The translations under genes were made by a program, and so were the position numbers. This document shows positions 47,084 through 58,373 of a stretch of DNA of 64,000 nucleotides, piece by piece; within the stretch, counting starts at the first letter, position 1, and each line of letters begins with the position of its first letter. This stretch comes from Megaustenia siamemsis. Lineage: Eukaryota > Mollusca > Gastropoda > Stylommatophora > Ariophantidae. The notes below the pieces were generated by a model. The model was given only the letters and a program-made list of their open reading frames with translations, was not told where the DNA came from and did no database searches. The stretch covers positions 49,331,986 through 49,395,985 of the forward strand of contig JAVIAB010000051.1 of assembly GCA_032433765.1 (NCBI GenBank), read 5' to 3'.

Positions 47084-47943
47084 TTTAATACATCATTACC
47101 CCACCCATTCTACCCCATTAGACTTCACAGTTTCTCAATGTATACATCATTGCCCACCCATTCTCCCCCTTTAGACTTCACAGTCTCTCAATGTATGCAT
47201 CATTGCCTCACCCATTCTCCCCCTTTAGACTTCACAGTCTCTCAATGTATACATCATTGCCCCACCCATTCTCCCCCATTAGACTTCACAGTTTCTCAAT
47301 GTATACATCATTGCCCCACCCATTCTCCCCCTTTAGACTTCACAGTCTCTCAATGTATACATCATTGCCCCACCCATTCTCCCCCTTTAGACTTCACAGT
47401 CTCTCAATGTATACATCATTGCCCCACCCATTCTCCCCCATTAGACTTCACAGTTTCTCAATGTATACATCATTGCCACACCCATTCTCCCCCTTTAGAC
47501 TTCACAGTCTCTCAATGTATACATCATTGCCCCACCCATTCTCCCCCATTAGACTTCACAGTTTCTCAATGTATACATCATTGCCCCACCCATTCTCCCC
47601 CTTTAGACTTCACAGTCTCTCTGTGTATGCATCATTGCCCCACCCATTCTCCCCCTTTAGACTTCACAGTCTCTCAATGTATACATCATTGCCCCACCCA
47701 TTCTCCCCCTCTTTAGGCTCCACAGTATCTCAGTGTATACATCATTGCCCCACCCATTCCCCCCTCTTTAGGCTCCACAGTATCTCAGTGTATACATCAT
47801 TGCCCCACCAATCCCCCCCCCCTTTTTAGGCTCCACAGTATCTCAATGTATACATCATTGCTCCACCCATTCTCCCCCTTTAGGCTCCACAGTATCTCAA
47901 TGTATACATCATTGCCCCACCTATTCTCCCCCTCTTATTTTAA
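47084..47943. repeat. 54-bp minisatellite, about 16 copies
   Basis: Units of 54 bp built on tagacttcacagtctctcaa then tgtatacatcattgccccac and ccattctccccc. Variants alternate (cccatt versus cccttt; tttctc versus tctctc), suggesting higher-order units of two or three. The right end (47700-47943) drifts to a gctccacagtatctca variant. The plus frames that cross it are artefacts of the period. Confidence 0.97.
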
Positions 47944-48107
47944 GGAGTGAAGAACAAACTTGGTGATGCCCTCTAAAAGTTTTTGGTGAAAATCATTGCT
48001 CGTAGACTTGGAAGGGTTTCCTATGCTCCTACCAACATTAGGAGGATGTCTAGGCTGTTAATGGATATGGTTCAGTATAGCAGTGTTTGCCTGTGATGTG
48101 TTTATTC

Positions 48108-48841
48108 CACGCTAGTAGTAAACAATGCTGTAACTGATTAGTATTTGACCCGTAAATTAACAAAGATATATAGGGGGGTGGGGGGGGGGGAGAGTTAACC
48201 GTGACCTCTTGTGTCGTTGACCCCGGAAGTGACCTGTTTATGTCCGATGTGTATGCTGATTTTGGAGTTCTTGATGCTCTTGTGCTGACCTCATTTTTTA
48301 TGTGAATATGTTGTCTGCTGACGTCTGTTTTTTAGTTGTTTTTAAATGGAGGAAAGCGTCTTCTGGTGATCCTTTCCTCGTATTTTATCTCTCCTCATTA
48401 AGACTGGGCCTTTCTTCTTCCTCTGTGTTATTGGTACTCTCTTTCTCTCTCCTCATTAGAATCGTACTTTAACTTTTCATAACTGTCTTTCTTCTGTGTT
48501 AGTGAGACTAATCATCTCTCTACTCTCCTTTCATGCCACCCTCCCTCCTCGCTCTTTCCCATCTCATGGCGTTCCGCCATCCCTCGTAGTTTAAGCTTCC
48601 CTCATAGACTTCACTACATTGTAACACTTACGCATTCTCTCCATTTAAGCCTATCATCTCTCCTTCCCTCGCCTAGACTTCTCTCTACTCTCACTCTCTC
48701 TCTCTCTCACCTATTCCCTCCTAGACATTCCTCCATTGTAACACTCATTCTCGCCTTTTAAGCCTATCACTGCCCTTCCTTCTCCTAGACTTCTCTCTCT
48801 CTCTCGCTCACCTAGACTTCTATCCTACTATGCCATCCGCC

Positions 48842-48886
<45 letters not shown>

Positions 48887-49560
48887 ACGTGCCACCCTCC
48901 ATCGTATCTTTAGCTTCCCTCATAGACTTCCCTCCATCGTAACACTTACGCATTCTCTACATTTACGCATATCATCTTCCTCTCCTAGTCTTCTTTCTCT
49001 CTCTCTCTCTCTCTCTCCCCTATTCCCTCCTAGACTTCCCTCCATTGTAACACTTACTCATTCTCACCGTTTAACTATATCATCTCCCCTTCCTTCTCCT
49101 AGACTTCTCTCCTACCATCCCAGTCTCCCTCAACTCTCCTAACATTCCAGCCGCCGTCGTATCTTTAGCTTCCCACATAGACTTCCCTCATAGACTTCCC
49201 TTCATTGTAACACTTACTCATTCTTTCCATTTACGCCTATCATCTCCTTCCATCTCCTAGTCTTCTTTCTCTATCTCCTCTCTCTCTCCTATTCCCTCCT
49301 AGACTTCCATCCATTGCAACACTTACTCATTTTCGCCTTTTAACCCTTTCATCTCCCCTTCCTTCTCCTAGATATATATATATATCCTAGACTTCCCCCT
49401 CTCTCCCTCTCTCTCCTAGACTTCTCTCCTGCCATTCTATCTCCCCTCCTCTCTCCCCCCCCCTCTCTTATAACGTTCCGCCCTCCATCGTATTTTTAGC
49501 TTTTCTCATAGATTTCCCTTCATTGTAACACTCATTCTCTCCATTTAAACCTATTATCTC
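48108..49560. repeat. Left inverted arm, CT-rich tandem array
   Basis: Recurring blocks: ctcctagacttctctc, ccctccattgtaacacttac, cattctctccatttaa, cctatcatctcc. Period is irregular, roughly 100-200 bp. A G-run (48175-48190) lies near the outer end, where the right arm instead has a CG-rich tract. Confidence 0.85.
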
Positions 49561-49574
49561 TCCTTCCCATACCA

Positions 49575-50095
49575 CACTCGAGAACCTACAAACAGCCCTC
49601 AAGTCACATTAGACAACCTACATACAGCCATCATGACACACTAGTCAACCTACATACAGCCATGTTTGACACACTAGTCAACCTACATACAGCCATCAAG
49701 ACACACTAGACAACCTATATACACCCATCATAATACACTAGACGACCTCCATACAGCCCTCATGACACACCAGACACCCTACATACAGCCCTCATACCAC
49801 ACTCGACAACCCATATACATCCACCACGACACACTAGACAACCTACATACACCCATCATGACACACTGGGCGACCTCCATACAGCCATCACGACACACCA
49901 AACACCCTACATACAGCCCTCATACCACACTCGAGAACCCACATATGGCCCTTATGACACATTAGACAACCTACATACAGCCATCATGACACACTAGTCA
50001 ACCTACATACAACCATCATGACACACTAGTCAACCTACATACAGCCATCAAGACACACTAGTCAACCTACATACAGCCATCAAGACACACTAGCC
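49575..50095. repeat. Central 32-33-bp array of the foldback element, about 16 copies
   Basis: Units of acctacatacagccatcat plus gacacactagtca. It is distinct from both arms and occupies the loop position of the inverted repeat. Confidence 0.9.
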
Positions 50096-50134
50096 CGCCT
50101 CAGTATTCAAATTAGCATATGACTAGGAACGCTA

Positions 50135-52753
50135 GGGGAGGGTAAGAGAGAGTAGGGAGGCTGGAATGGTAGGAGAGATATCTGAGAGGGGATAGGTGAG
50201 AGAAAAGTCTATTGGAAAGAAGGCGTGATGATAGGGATAAATGGAGAGAATGAGTATGTGTAACAATGGAGGGAAGTCTAGGAGGGAATAGGAGAGAGAG
50301 AGAAGTCTTGTGGAGAGAAGGCGAGATAATAGGTTTAAATGGAGAGAATGAGTGTTACAATGGAGGGAAGTCTATGAGAAAAGCTAAAAATACGATGGCG
50401 GGCGGATCGTTATGAGAGAGAGAGAAAGAGAGAGGAGGGGGAGATAGAATGGTAGGAGAGAAGTCTAGGAGAGAGAGAGGGGGGAAGTCTAGGGGAGAGA
50501 GAGAGAAGTCTAGGAGAAGGAAGGGGAGATGAAAGTGTTACAAGGCGAGAATGAGTAAGTGTTGCAATGGAGGGAAGTCTAGGAGGAATAGGAGAGAGAG
50601 AGAGAGGTGATAGAGAGAAGACTAGGAGAAGGAAGGAGATGATAGGCATAAATGGAGAAAATGAGTAAGTGTTACAATGAAGAGAAGTCTATGAGGGAAG
50701 CTAAAGATACGACGGCGGCTGGAATGTTAGGAGATAGAGATGAGGGAGGCTGGAATGGTAGGAGAGAAGTCTAGGAAAAGGAAGGGGAGATGATATAGTT
50801 AAAAGGTGAGAATGAGTAAGTGTTACAATGGAGGGAAGTCTAGGAGGGAATAGGAGAGAGAGAGAGAGAGAAAGAAGACTAGGAGAGGGAAGATGATATG
50901 CGTAAATGTAGAGAATGCGTAAGTGTTACAATGGAGGGAAGTCTATGAGGGAAGCTAAAGATACGATAGAGTGTGGCACGTTAGGAGAGAGAGAGAGAGA
51001 GGAGAGCGGATGGCATGGTAGGAGAGAAGGTTAGGTGAGCGAGAGAGAGAGAAATCTAGGAGAAGGAAGGGCAGTGATAGGCTTAAAAGGCGAGAATGAG
51101 TAAGTGTTACAATGGAGGGATGTCTAGGGGGGGGGGGATAGGTGAGAGAAAGAGAGAGCGAGAGAAAAGTCTAGGGGAAAGAAGGCGTGATGATAGGGAT
51201 AAATGGAGAGAATGAGTATGTGTAACAATGGAGGGAAGTCTAGGAGGGAATAGGAGAGAGAGAGAAGTCTAGTGGAGAGAAGGCGAGATAATAGGTTTAA
51301 ATGGAGAGAATGAGTGTTACAATGGAGGGACGTCTATGAGAAAAGCTAAAAATACGATGGAGGGCGGATCGTTATGAGAGAGAGAGAAAGAGAGAGGAGG
51401 GGGAGATAGAATGGTAGGAGAGAAGTCTAGGAGAGAGAGAGGGGGGAAGTCTAGGGGAGAGAGAGAGAGAAGTCTAGGAGAAGGAAGGGGAGATGAAAGT
51501 GTTAAAAGGCGAGAATGAGTAAGTGTTGCAATGGAGGGAAGTCTAGGAGGAATAGGAGAGAGAGAGAGAGAGAGGTGATAGAGAGAAGACTAGGAGATGG
51601 AAGGAGATGATAGGCATAAATGGAGAAAATGAGTAAGTGTTACAATGAAGGGAAGTCTATGAGGGAAGCTAAAGATACGACGGCGGCTGGAATGTTAGGA
51701 GATAGAGATGAGGGAGGCTGGAATGGTAGGAGAGAAGTCTAGGAGAAGGAAGGGGAGATGATATAGTTAAAAGGTGAGAATGAGTAAGTGTTACAATGGA
51801 GGGAAGTCTAGGAGGGAATAGGAGACAGAGAGAGAGAAAGAAGACTAGGAGAGGGAAGATGATATGCGTAAATGTAGAGAATGCGTAAGTGTTACAATGG
51901 AGGGAAGTCTATGAGGGAAGCTAAAGATACGATAGAGGGTGGCACGTTAGGAGAGAGAGAGAGAGAGAGGAGAGCGGATGGCATGGTAGGAGAGAAGGTT
52001 AGGTGAGCGAGAGAGAGAGAAATCTAGGAGAAGGAAGGGCAGTGATAGGCTTAAAAGGCGAGAATGAGTAAGTGTTACAATGGAGGGATGTCTAGGAGGG
52101 AATAGGTGAGAGAGAGAGAGAGTAGAGAGAGAGAGAGAGAGAGAAGTCTATGCGAGGGAAGGAGAGATGATAGGCGTAAATGGAGAGAATGCGTAAGTGT
52201 TACAATGTAATGAAGTCTATGAAGGAAGCTAAAACTACGAGGGAGGGCGGAACGCTAGGAGAGGGAAAGAGCGAGGAGGGAGGGTGGCATGGAAGGAGAG
52301 TAGTCTATGAGGAGATAGGAGAGAGAGAGAGATGATTAGTCTCACTAATACAGAAGAAAGACGGTTATGAAAAGTTAAAGTACGATCCTAATGAGGAGAG
52401 TGAAAGAGAGTACCAATAACACAGAGGAAGAAGAAAGGTCCAGTTTTAATGAGGAGACATAAAATATGAGGAAAGGATCACCAAAAGACGCTTTCCTCAA
52501 TTTAAAAACAACTAAAAAACAGACGACGTCAGCAGACTACATATTCACATAAAAAATGAGGTCAGCACAAGTGCATCAAGAACTCCAAAGTCATCACACA
52601 CCCGACATAAACAGGTCACTTCCGGGGTCACCGACACGATAGGTCACGGTTAACTCCCCCCGCGCCGCGCGCGCGTTAGGCGCTCGGCGCTATATATCTT
52701 TGTTAATTTACGGGTCAAATACAAACAGTTATAACATTGTATACTACTCACGC
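50135..52753. repeat. Right inverted arm, GA-rich array with a 961-bp direct duplication
   Basis: Complement of the left-arm blocks. A segment of about 960 bp (about 50190-51140) is repeated directly at about 51150-52100; the marker ggcgtgatgatagggataaa is at 50222 and again at 51183. This duplication largely explains why the right arm is longer than the left. The outer end has a CG-rich stretch (52660-52690) followed by the tatatatctttgtt terminal block. Confidence 0.85.
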
Positions 52754-53049
52754 CCGTGAGGAGACTTGTGCAGTAGCCATAGACTTAGAGAATGTTTGCA
52801 ACACCTGTTGTTAAGGTTTGAGGTACATCCACTGATTATGTTATGTGTAGCAGCATCCTTGCTGGGAAAGGTGGCTCTTATTTGTGGAAGTTGGTAATCT
52901 GATTCAAACGCAATTTGCCAATCACTCTCTCACGACTTACCGCTCTCACCGGTCCTGTTCAATAAGTACACTGTGGCGATTACAGTTCATGAACTGTAAG
53001 GAAGAAGAAAAAAAAACGTGTTTTTCGTTGATGCTGCTTCAAATTTAGA
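52754..53049. other. Short unassigned gap
   Basis: About 300 bp to the right of the foldback end. No recognised feature. Confidence 0.35.
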
Positions 53050-54170
53050 GTATCGGCAAGACAAAGACAGAAGTGAGATCAGAAAGACCTAATCACTTTG
53101 TGGTGTAACAGTTACTAGTCAAGCCAGAAACAGTAAAGTGGTTCTGTCTTAAAAGTCGCATTGTTAACACAGGCATGCCTGTTGTGAAAGTGCATGGCGA
53201 GGAGGTTATTAGAACCAACATAGTGACATATTCAGAAGTGATATTTGATCGTAGCTTGTGTTTCAAAGGTCATATTGACCATGTAATACTGTAATAACAA
53301 AAGCTGCCAGGGGATTCTCGGAAATGAGAATAGTGGCACCTGCTGGCAGCGACATCGGCTGTTGGTGCTTTTGTTTCGAGGACTAGCCATTTTGCCCATC
53401 GAGTAGGCCATTCTCACTGTCAATGTGACTCATGTTGGAAGGGTGCACAATGAAGCCACGTATTGAGATGCACGAGAGACACTTCATGTGTGGCAATGCT
53501 GTTACTACTTTATTTACCCCGTATAGATCTGGATAGCACGTGCGTAACTAAAGATGAATTGACTGAAGACAAAGGGAACACATTAAGATGGGTTAAATCA
53601 TAGATAGCTGGGACTGTTAAATTGGTGTGCGGACTAACATTAATCTTGGGGCAGAATGGATATCTGTGCCTCTTGGATTCACTACTACATATTCTGTTGT
53701 CGCCATATTTGACAACGAATGCAGAGTATAGAACCCTATTATGTTTAATGCAGAGGTTAATGCCCTCATCAATGAAAACATTCAAGTGACAATGGCGTCC
53801 TGATAGTTCTGTGGTGCATAATCAACGGAGTTCTTTGGCGTTTACTTCACGCACCAGTGGCAGAACTAATCATTAAGTTAGTGGCTCCAGCGCAATGACA
53901 ACCAATGGCATGACAATGGAGACCATAGGAGCGGTGATCATGGCCGTAGCAAGGGCCTTTATCTGGTTTGATACCCAAGAATGTACTCATATCTGTGTGT
54001 TGAGTGGCTCATTGAGCTTGACCTACAAAGTCCAGATAAGTTCCATCTGCAGGCAATGACTGGTGTATATAAAGATGACAGTTTACATTGTACCTTCTTG
54101 TTCGTCCGAAGACAATGAGATACCTAGATTTGCTGGCTCGGCGATAATAAAGAATGAACGACTTTGAAAG
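53050..54170 (+). mobile_element. Heavily degraded RNase H LINE (L-H or jockey/I-like)
   Basis: Plus-frame pieces: VKVHGEEVIRTNIVTYSEVI then FDRSLCFKGHIDHVI (about 53180-53290), equivalent to the YLGVxFDxxLxFxxHIxxV block after the RT catalytic site. Much later, AVARAFIWFDTQECTHICVL and SGSLSLTYKVQ (about 53945-54035) resemble the first half of RNase H, with the catalytic Asp before S-L-S changed to Gly. Many stops. The order RT-then-RNase H supports a single old element. Confidence 0.5.
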
Positions 54171-55634
54171 AAAAGAGACTATCACAATCTACATTGGGGT
54201 TGAAGTTTAGTATTGCCAGAACAGAATTTCCTGCCTTGAGGTCACCAATGCCAGACTTGTACCACATCAGCTAAAGAAAGATAATCAGAAGTGGATGAGA
54301 TGCTGGGAAGAATACAGTACCCGATAAAAAGAAATAAAACGAGCACTTTATGTAAAATGGCGATCACACCAGTCTAGGATTACAGAATAAAGCGAATTAT
54401 GGCTTGGACATATAACGTGATCCAAACCAGACACCATACGTGCATGATTTTTAGTCACAAGTAACTAATGAACATAGGAAAAGGGGGGTACAGATCTAGA
54501 TGACGGTGCATCAAAATATCAAAATTGTCAAAGCACACAGAGACAGATGGAAGTAAAAGATTGTATAACGTCTACACATATTTGGCTTATTCCTCGTATA
54601 CGATTATCATTTGCTGTTAATCTCGCTGAATGTCATTGTTTTTTTAATTGTGTCTGTTTTACAACAAATCTAGGGCTTAAGTAGCGTACAGGTTAGAACA
54701 GTGCCTTGACGATAGCCTGTGCTTGGTTCAGTCCCATTCTGATGCTCTCCAGTTGACGTAGCTAAAGTAGAGACGAATGGGCACATAGTTCATAATGTTA
54801 GGGAAGATAATAACAGCGAGGAAGAGCAATAGTCACTTCTCTCCCAATGGTATAATAATTTAACACTTCTTTCCCATTCGAAATGCATGTTACGGGACAT
54901 TCTGTACCATTTTCCGTAAAATATTCATCTACATGAAGATCATTGCTGATAGTACACGTTGTCTGTGGCTTTGTGGTCCCCCACTCGCTAAATAACTCGG
55001 AGTTTGAGGCAAACGGGGTGGTCTATAACCATCTATACATTTCAAAAGGCTCACGGGCAGAAAATAAAATCAGGAAAACCTCCAACTACCGTGACGTTAT
55101 CACCTAAAAAGCTATAGACTTTTTCCGGGAATTTCCTTTCAGCCCGTAGTCCTTTGAAATGAGTGGTCAAAGTCCATAATCGTTCTTTTTTTTTTTTTCG
55201 AAGACCGCGTCATCTGGAATGGACTTTGGACACCCCGCTGGTGCGAAATTCCGTGGTCTCTAGTGGGGCACCCTATATAATTACAACATTGCCCGTAGGG
55301 TAAAGCTCAAAGTATAGGAAGTCACAGCATTGCTTCTAAATATAAGAAGGGCCGTATATTAATGTAAGTTATATATGAATCCTATGACACTCTTCCTAGG
55401 TGGTATATTCTAAACTGGCTAACAATGCGCACTTGTTAATAGTATGTTGTTAAGCTTGTTTTATCTGTATGTGTATGAGGATTCTCAAATGGAGGGGAAA
55501 ACCAAGAAACAAAAATAAATTATCGCAGAGAAGAGCGATGTTTTCATAACGAATATCTTCATCTGAAAGTGGAATTGTTGTTTGCGTTTGCATTCCATTA
55601 CTTCTATTCTTTACTTAGTTATTTCCTCTGGAGA
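54171..55634. other. Mostly unassigned
   Basis: A weak LINE-like trace at about 54290-54530 (RLVPHQLKKDNQ, LWLGHITRxD) is too degraded to classify. A tRNA-like segment near 54680-54735 (a GGTTCAGTCCC-type B-box) may be a SINE head. Otherwise nothing. Confidence 0.3.
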
Positions 55635-55710
55635 TTAACTGCCCTTATTGTTTGAAGACCGCAGAACATGTGCTACGTGAATTGTTCTGTTCTGAGGCTA
55701 AAAGACAAGA
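55635..55710 (+). mobile_element. C-terminal zinc-knuckle piece of an L-H LINE
   Basis: LEINCPYCLKTAEHVLREL followed by CSEAKRQD is the C-x2-C...H...C knuckle found after RNase H in this LINE class. The coding frame then runs directly into the 32-bp array. Confidence 0.6.
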
Positions 55711-56290
55711 CCTTCTCCCACCATATCCGCCTATCAACAAGACCCTCTCCCACCATATCCGCCTATCAACAAGACCCTCTCCCACCATATCCGCCTATCA
55801 ACAAGACCCTCTCCCACCATATCCGCCTATCAACAAGACCCTCTCCCACCATATCCGCCTATCAACAAGACCCTCTCCCACCATATCCGCCTATCAACAA
55901 GACCCTCTCCCACCATATCCGCCTATCAACAAGACCTTCTCCCACCATATCCACCTATCAACAAGACCTTCCCCCACCATATCCACCTATCAACAAGACC
56001 TTCCCCCACCATATCCGCCTATCAACAAGACCTTCTCCCACCATATCCACCTATCAACAAGACCTTCCCCCACCATATCCACCTATCAACAAGACCTTCC
56101 CCCACCATATCCGCCTATCAACAAGACCCTCTCCCACCATATCCGCCTATCAACAAGACCTTCTCCCACCATATCCGCCTATCAACAAGACCTTCTCCCA
56201 CCATATCCGCCTATCAACAAGACCCTCTCCCACCATATCCGCCTATCAATAAGACCTTCTCCCACCATATCCACCTATCAACATGACCTT
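55711..56290. repeat. 32-bp minisatellite, 18 copies
   Basis: Units of ccttctcccaccatatccgc plus ctatcaacaaga, period 32. Variant positions (ccct/cctt, tccg/tcca, tctc/cccc) are patterned, with blocks of the tcca variant in the middle. Since 32 is not divisible by three, each frame cycles every 96 bp. Two frames are free of stops, giving 194- and 233-codon frames rich in P, Y, H and S that should not be read as a protein. Confidence 0.97.
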
Positions 56291-56408
56291 CAATGGGACG
56301 TACAATATCCCGATTTAAACAAACTTTCAACTTCTACTGACTGGTTTAGCTAGAGTAACTTATCATACCCGGTTAGTACCTTCTCCCACCGTATCCGTCC
56401 ATCAACTT
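56291..56408. repeat. Array flank plus one stray 32-bp unit
   Basis: 56278-56380 reappears in altered form at about 56640-56745, and 56381-56407 (ccttctcccaccgtatccgt then ccatcaac) is another unit of the array. The unit-plus-flank block is therefore duplicated, with an L-G fragment inserted between the halves. Confidence 0.75.
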
Positions 56409-56635
56409 CTTCTTGCCTTCCTCATTTGTCTTTCTCCGTCGAGGAGAGATATCATTTGCGATCTTTTGCTCTTCTGTTCGCCTCTGCGAGTTGTTCCTAG
56501 CTGTTTTCTCAGTTCTTTATTCCTGATCTTTCCTCTTTCCTTTCATCCGTCTAACAAATTTAATTTCGGTAGTGGTTATTCTTCTTATTGTTCTCGCATC
56601 TAGGGTCCAGGTCAGGCATTGGTCGCACAAAGTTC
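56409..56635 (-). mobile_element. L-G LINE 3' fragment inserted in a minisatellite unit
   Basis: Matches the complement of the L-G 3' end at 18513-18940 with an internal deletion (gccttcctcatttg, then tcgaggagagatatcatttg, and ttgttctcgcatctagggtc). The flanks read cgtccatcaac (56398-56408) and cgtctatcaac (56636-56646), an 11-bp target-site duplication with one mismatch. Confidence 0.75.
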
Positions 56636-56749
56636 GTCTATCAACAACACAATGAATGGGACTGACCTCAATTTTTAATAAAAATGTGTAACTTCTACAG
56701 ACTATCTTAGCTAGAGTAACTCCTCGTACCTGGTTAGTAGTTATCTGTT

Positions 56750-57111
56750 TTTAATTATATATGTATTAAGTTGTGCCTTAGTTAACTATTCTTATGTCTT
56801 TCTGTCCAGCATTTCTGACTTCAGCATGATCATTTTGATCTTCGATCCGTACTCTTTTTTTTTGACACACTTGTGATCATATCGATACGATGTAGTGAGA
56901 TTATGAATAGATCTCGTTCACTGAGTCTGACGGCAACTGTCAGGTATGAGTCGATGATAGCTTTCGTATGAAAGGTGTTCTCGACTCCGACCAAGTAATG
57001 TTTGTGTTAACAGCCTCAGAAAATGCCACAAGCTTTGTTAATATTTACATCTGTGCAGCATTTTATCTTAGCTGATAAAACTGTAGGCGCATAATTTATT
57101 TTTGGCTCTCT
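56750..57111. other. Unassigned
   Basis: About 360 bp with no recognised feature. Confidence 0.35.
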
Positions 57112-57345
57112 ACTCGGCTTCGCGGTGTCTAAGTGGTTCATGTGCTCGCTACTGACCGCGGTAAATTCTCAGAGGGTCGATTTCTTCTCCCTGCACCCAT
57201 CGTCACAGCTTCGGCGTTCAACCACCTTCTTGAAATGGGCACTAGAGATTTTGTGGACAAGTTTGACGGCCTGGTGTGATGCCGACCACATTCTTCTCAA
57301 AATGTGCGGTTGGCCATTAACGACTATATTCTCCAAACGTCCAGA
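57112..57345 (+). mobile_element. SINE-A copy with leucine-like tRNA head
   Basis: An A-box-like gtgtctaagtggttc (57126-57140) and a decayed B-box gggtcgatttc (57174-57184) precede the SINE-A body: gccgaccacattcttctcaa then aatgtgcggttggccatta (57282-57320). Confidence 0.7.
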
Positions 57346-57514
57346 TAGGTGTAAAGTGAATCCTTATAACTTGACAGCAGACAAATAATAGTAAATGAAT
57401 ATTATTATAGAGGGAAACTTCAGAGGCGATAATTCAGCGGATCATAGGAGGAAGAGGTATGTATTACAGCGTTTCTGAAAAAAAAATGACAAATAAACAA
57501 CAGAAAAAAGCAAA

Positions 57515-57610
57515 GAACAATATATGGTCCGAGGCAGGATCGAACCCGTACTCCTTGGCACTGCGTCTTGCCACGAGAAGCCGAACGCTAGGGAACACTG
57601 ACACTCAGCT
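57515..57610 (-). mobile_element. tRNA-like segment, reverse orientation
   Basis: On the minus strand a B-box GGGTTCGATCC (57539-57549 complement) and an A-box-like stretch about 45 bp upstream lie in a sequence that could derive from a tRNA. No aminoacyl acceptor pairing was confirmed, so a SINE head or tRNA pseudogene is more likely than a working gene. Confidence 0.45.
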
Positions 57611-57897
57611 AACTAAATATTATTATAACTTGACATCAGTTTGTTAATGTCTATTATATCCCTTGTGTGACAGCTTGATATTTGAACCATCAGTTCTTAT
57701 ATACGCTATATAGTTATCGCTGACGCGCGTCAGCTGTCAAAGAAACAAACATTACGCTGTATGTTTTTGTTGCTATATCTCCGGGTTTACTTGAAATCTT
57801 ATGTTTTGACTTTCAGATCAGCAACTTCAAAATGAAGCAAAGCGACAGTAGTATAGTATGTCAATTAGGACGGATAAAAGTGCCTTTGAAGACACCT

Positions 57898-58200
57898 AAA
57901 TCCTTATATAAATAGTCTACCCGTACATCGAGGCACATTTTTTGGTGCCGTTTTTCCTTATATGAGAGTCTTCATTTTTTCTTATATGAGAGTCTACCCG
58001 CCCATTTTGGTTCCGGTGACCTCTCGTTGACCTCTCGTTGACCTCTCGTGGTGTTGTGAAGGCGTCGAAACGCAGATAAATCCTTATATAAATAGTCTAC
58101 ACGCAGATCGAGGCACAATTTTTGGTGCCGTTTTTCCTTATATGAGAGTCTACCCGCCCCTTTTTGTTCCGGTGGTGGTGGTGGTGGTGGTGGTGACCTC
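57898..58200. repeat. 180-bp direct repeat, two copies, with a (GGT)n tract
   Basis: aaatccttatataaatagtc at 57898 recurs at 58078, with the following gccgtttttccttatatgag and gagtctacccgccc blocks. The first copy also holds an internal duplication of ttatatgagagtct, a triplicated tgacctctcg motif follows it, and the second copy ends in (GGT)n at 58172-58193. The repeat lies just beyond the polymerase gene and could belong to the end of the same element. Confidence 0.85.
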
Positions 58201-58373
58201 CCGGTGACCTCTCGTGGTGACCTCCCGCTGCGGTGGTGTTGTGAAGGGGTGGTGAAGGGGCGGCGGTGGTATCATAACTTTCATATTCTTTGTACTTTCA
58301 ATGGTTCCGTAACTTTCATAAATCTATTCTTTCTTTATACTCTCATTCAATAAAAAACAGTGACAAGTTTATT

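Larger units (their letters stand above)
48108..52753. mobile_element. Foldback-like element with long repetitive inverted arms
   Basis: The left outer end (48108-48500) is the inverse complement of the right outer end (about 52340-52753): gtatttgacccgtaaattaa matches ttaatttacgggtcaaatac. The homology continues through gttaactc, gaggtcagcac and ctttcctc blocks, then into CT-rich (left) and GA-rich (right) tandem arrays that are also complementary. A 32-33-bp array sits between the arms. No transposase ORF is seen. This matches the plan of Foldback/TU-type DNA elements. A target-site duplication could not be identified, so a large inverted segmental duplication remains possible. Confidence 0.7.

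Noticed and set aside
47036..47829. 226- and 212-codon repetitive frames
   Set aside because: By-product of the 54-bp period; overlapping frames give equally long products.
49762..49965. Short direct-repeat arrays with spacers that might suggest CRISPR
   Set aside because: Units are contiguous without unique spacers and the genome is eukaryotic; these are minisatellites.
48108..52753. Reading the large inverted repeat as Polinton termini
   Set aside because: It contains only tandem arrays and no integrase, polymerase or capsid genes, and lies about 6 kb from the polymerase gene with no copy of its ends there.
55652..56353. 233- and 194-codon frames rich in P, Y, H and S
   Set aside because: They lie in the 32-bp minisatellite and exist in more than one frame. 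Only the first 20 codons have a protein-like (LINE) origin.
57515..57610. Functional tRNA gene
   Set aside because: A B-box-like sequence is present, but a complete cloverleaf and acceptor stem could not be drawn; listed only as tRNA-like.
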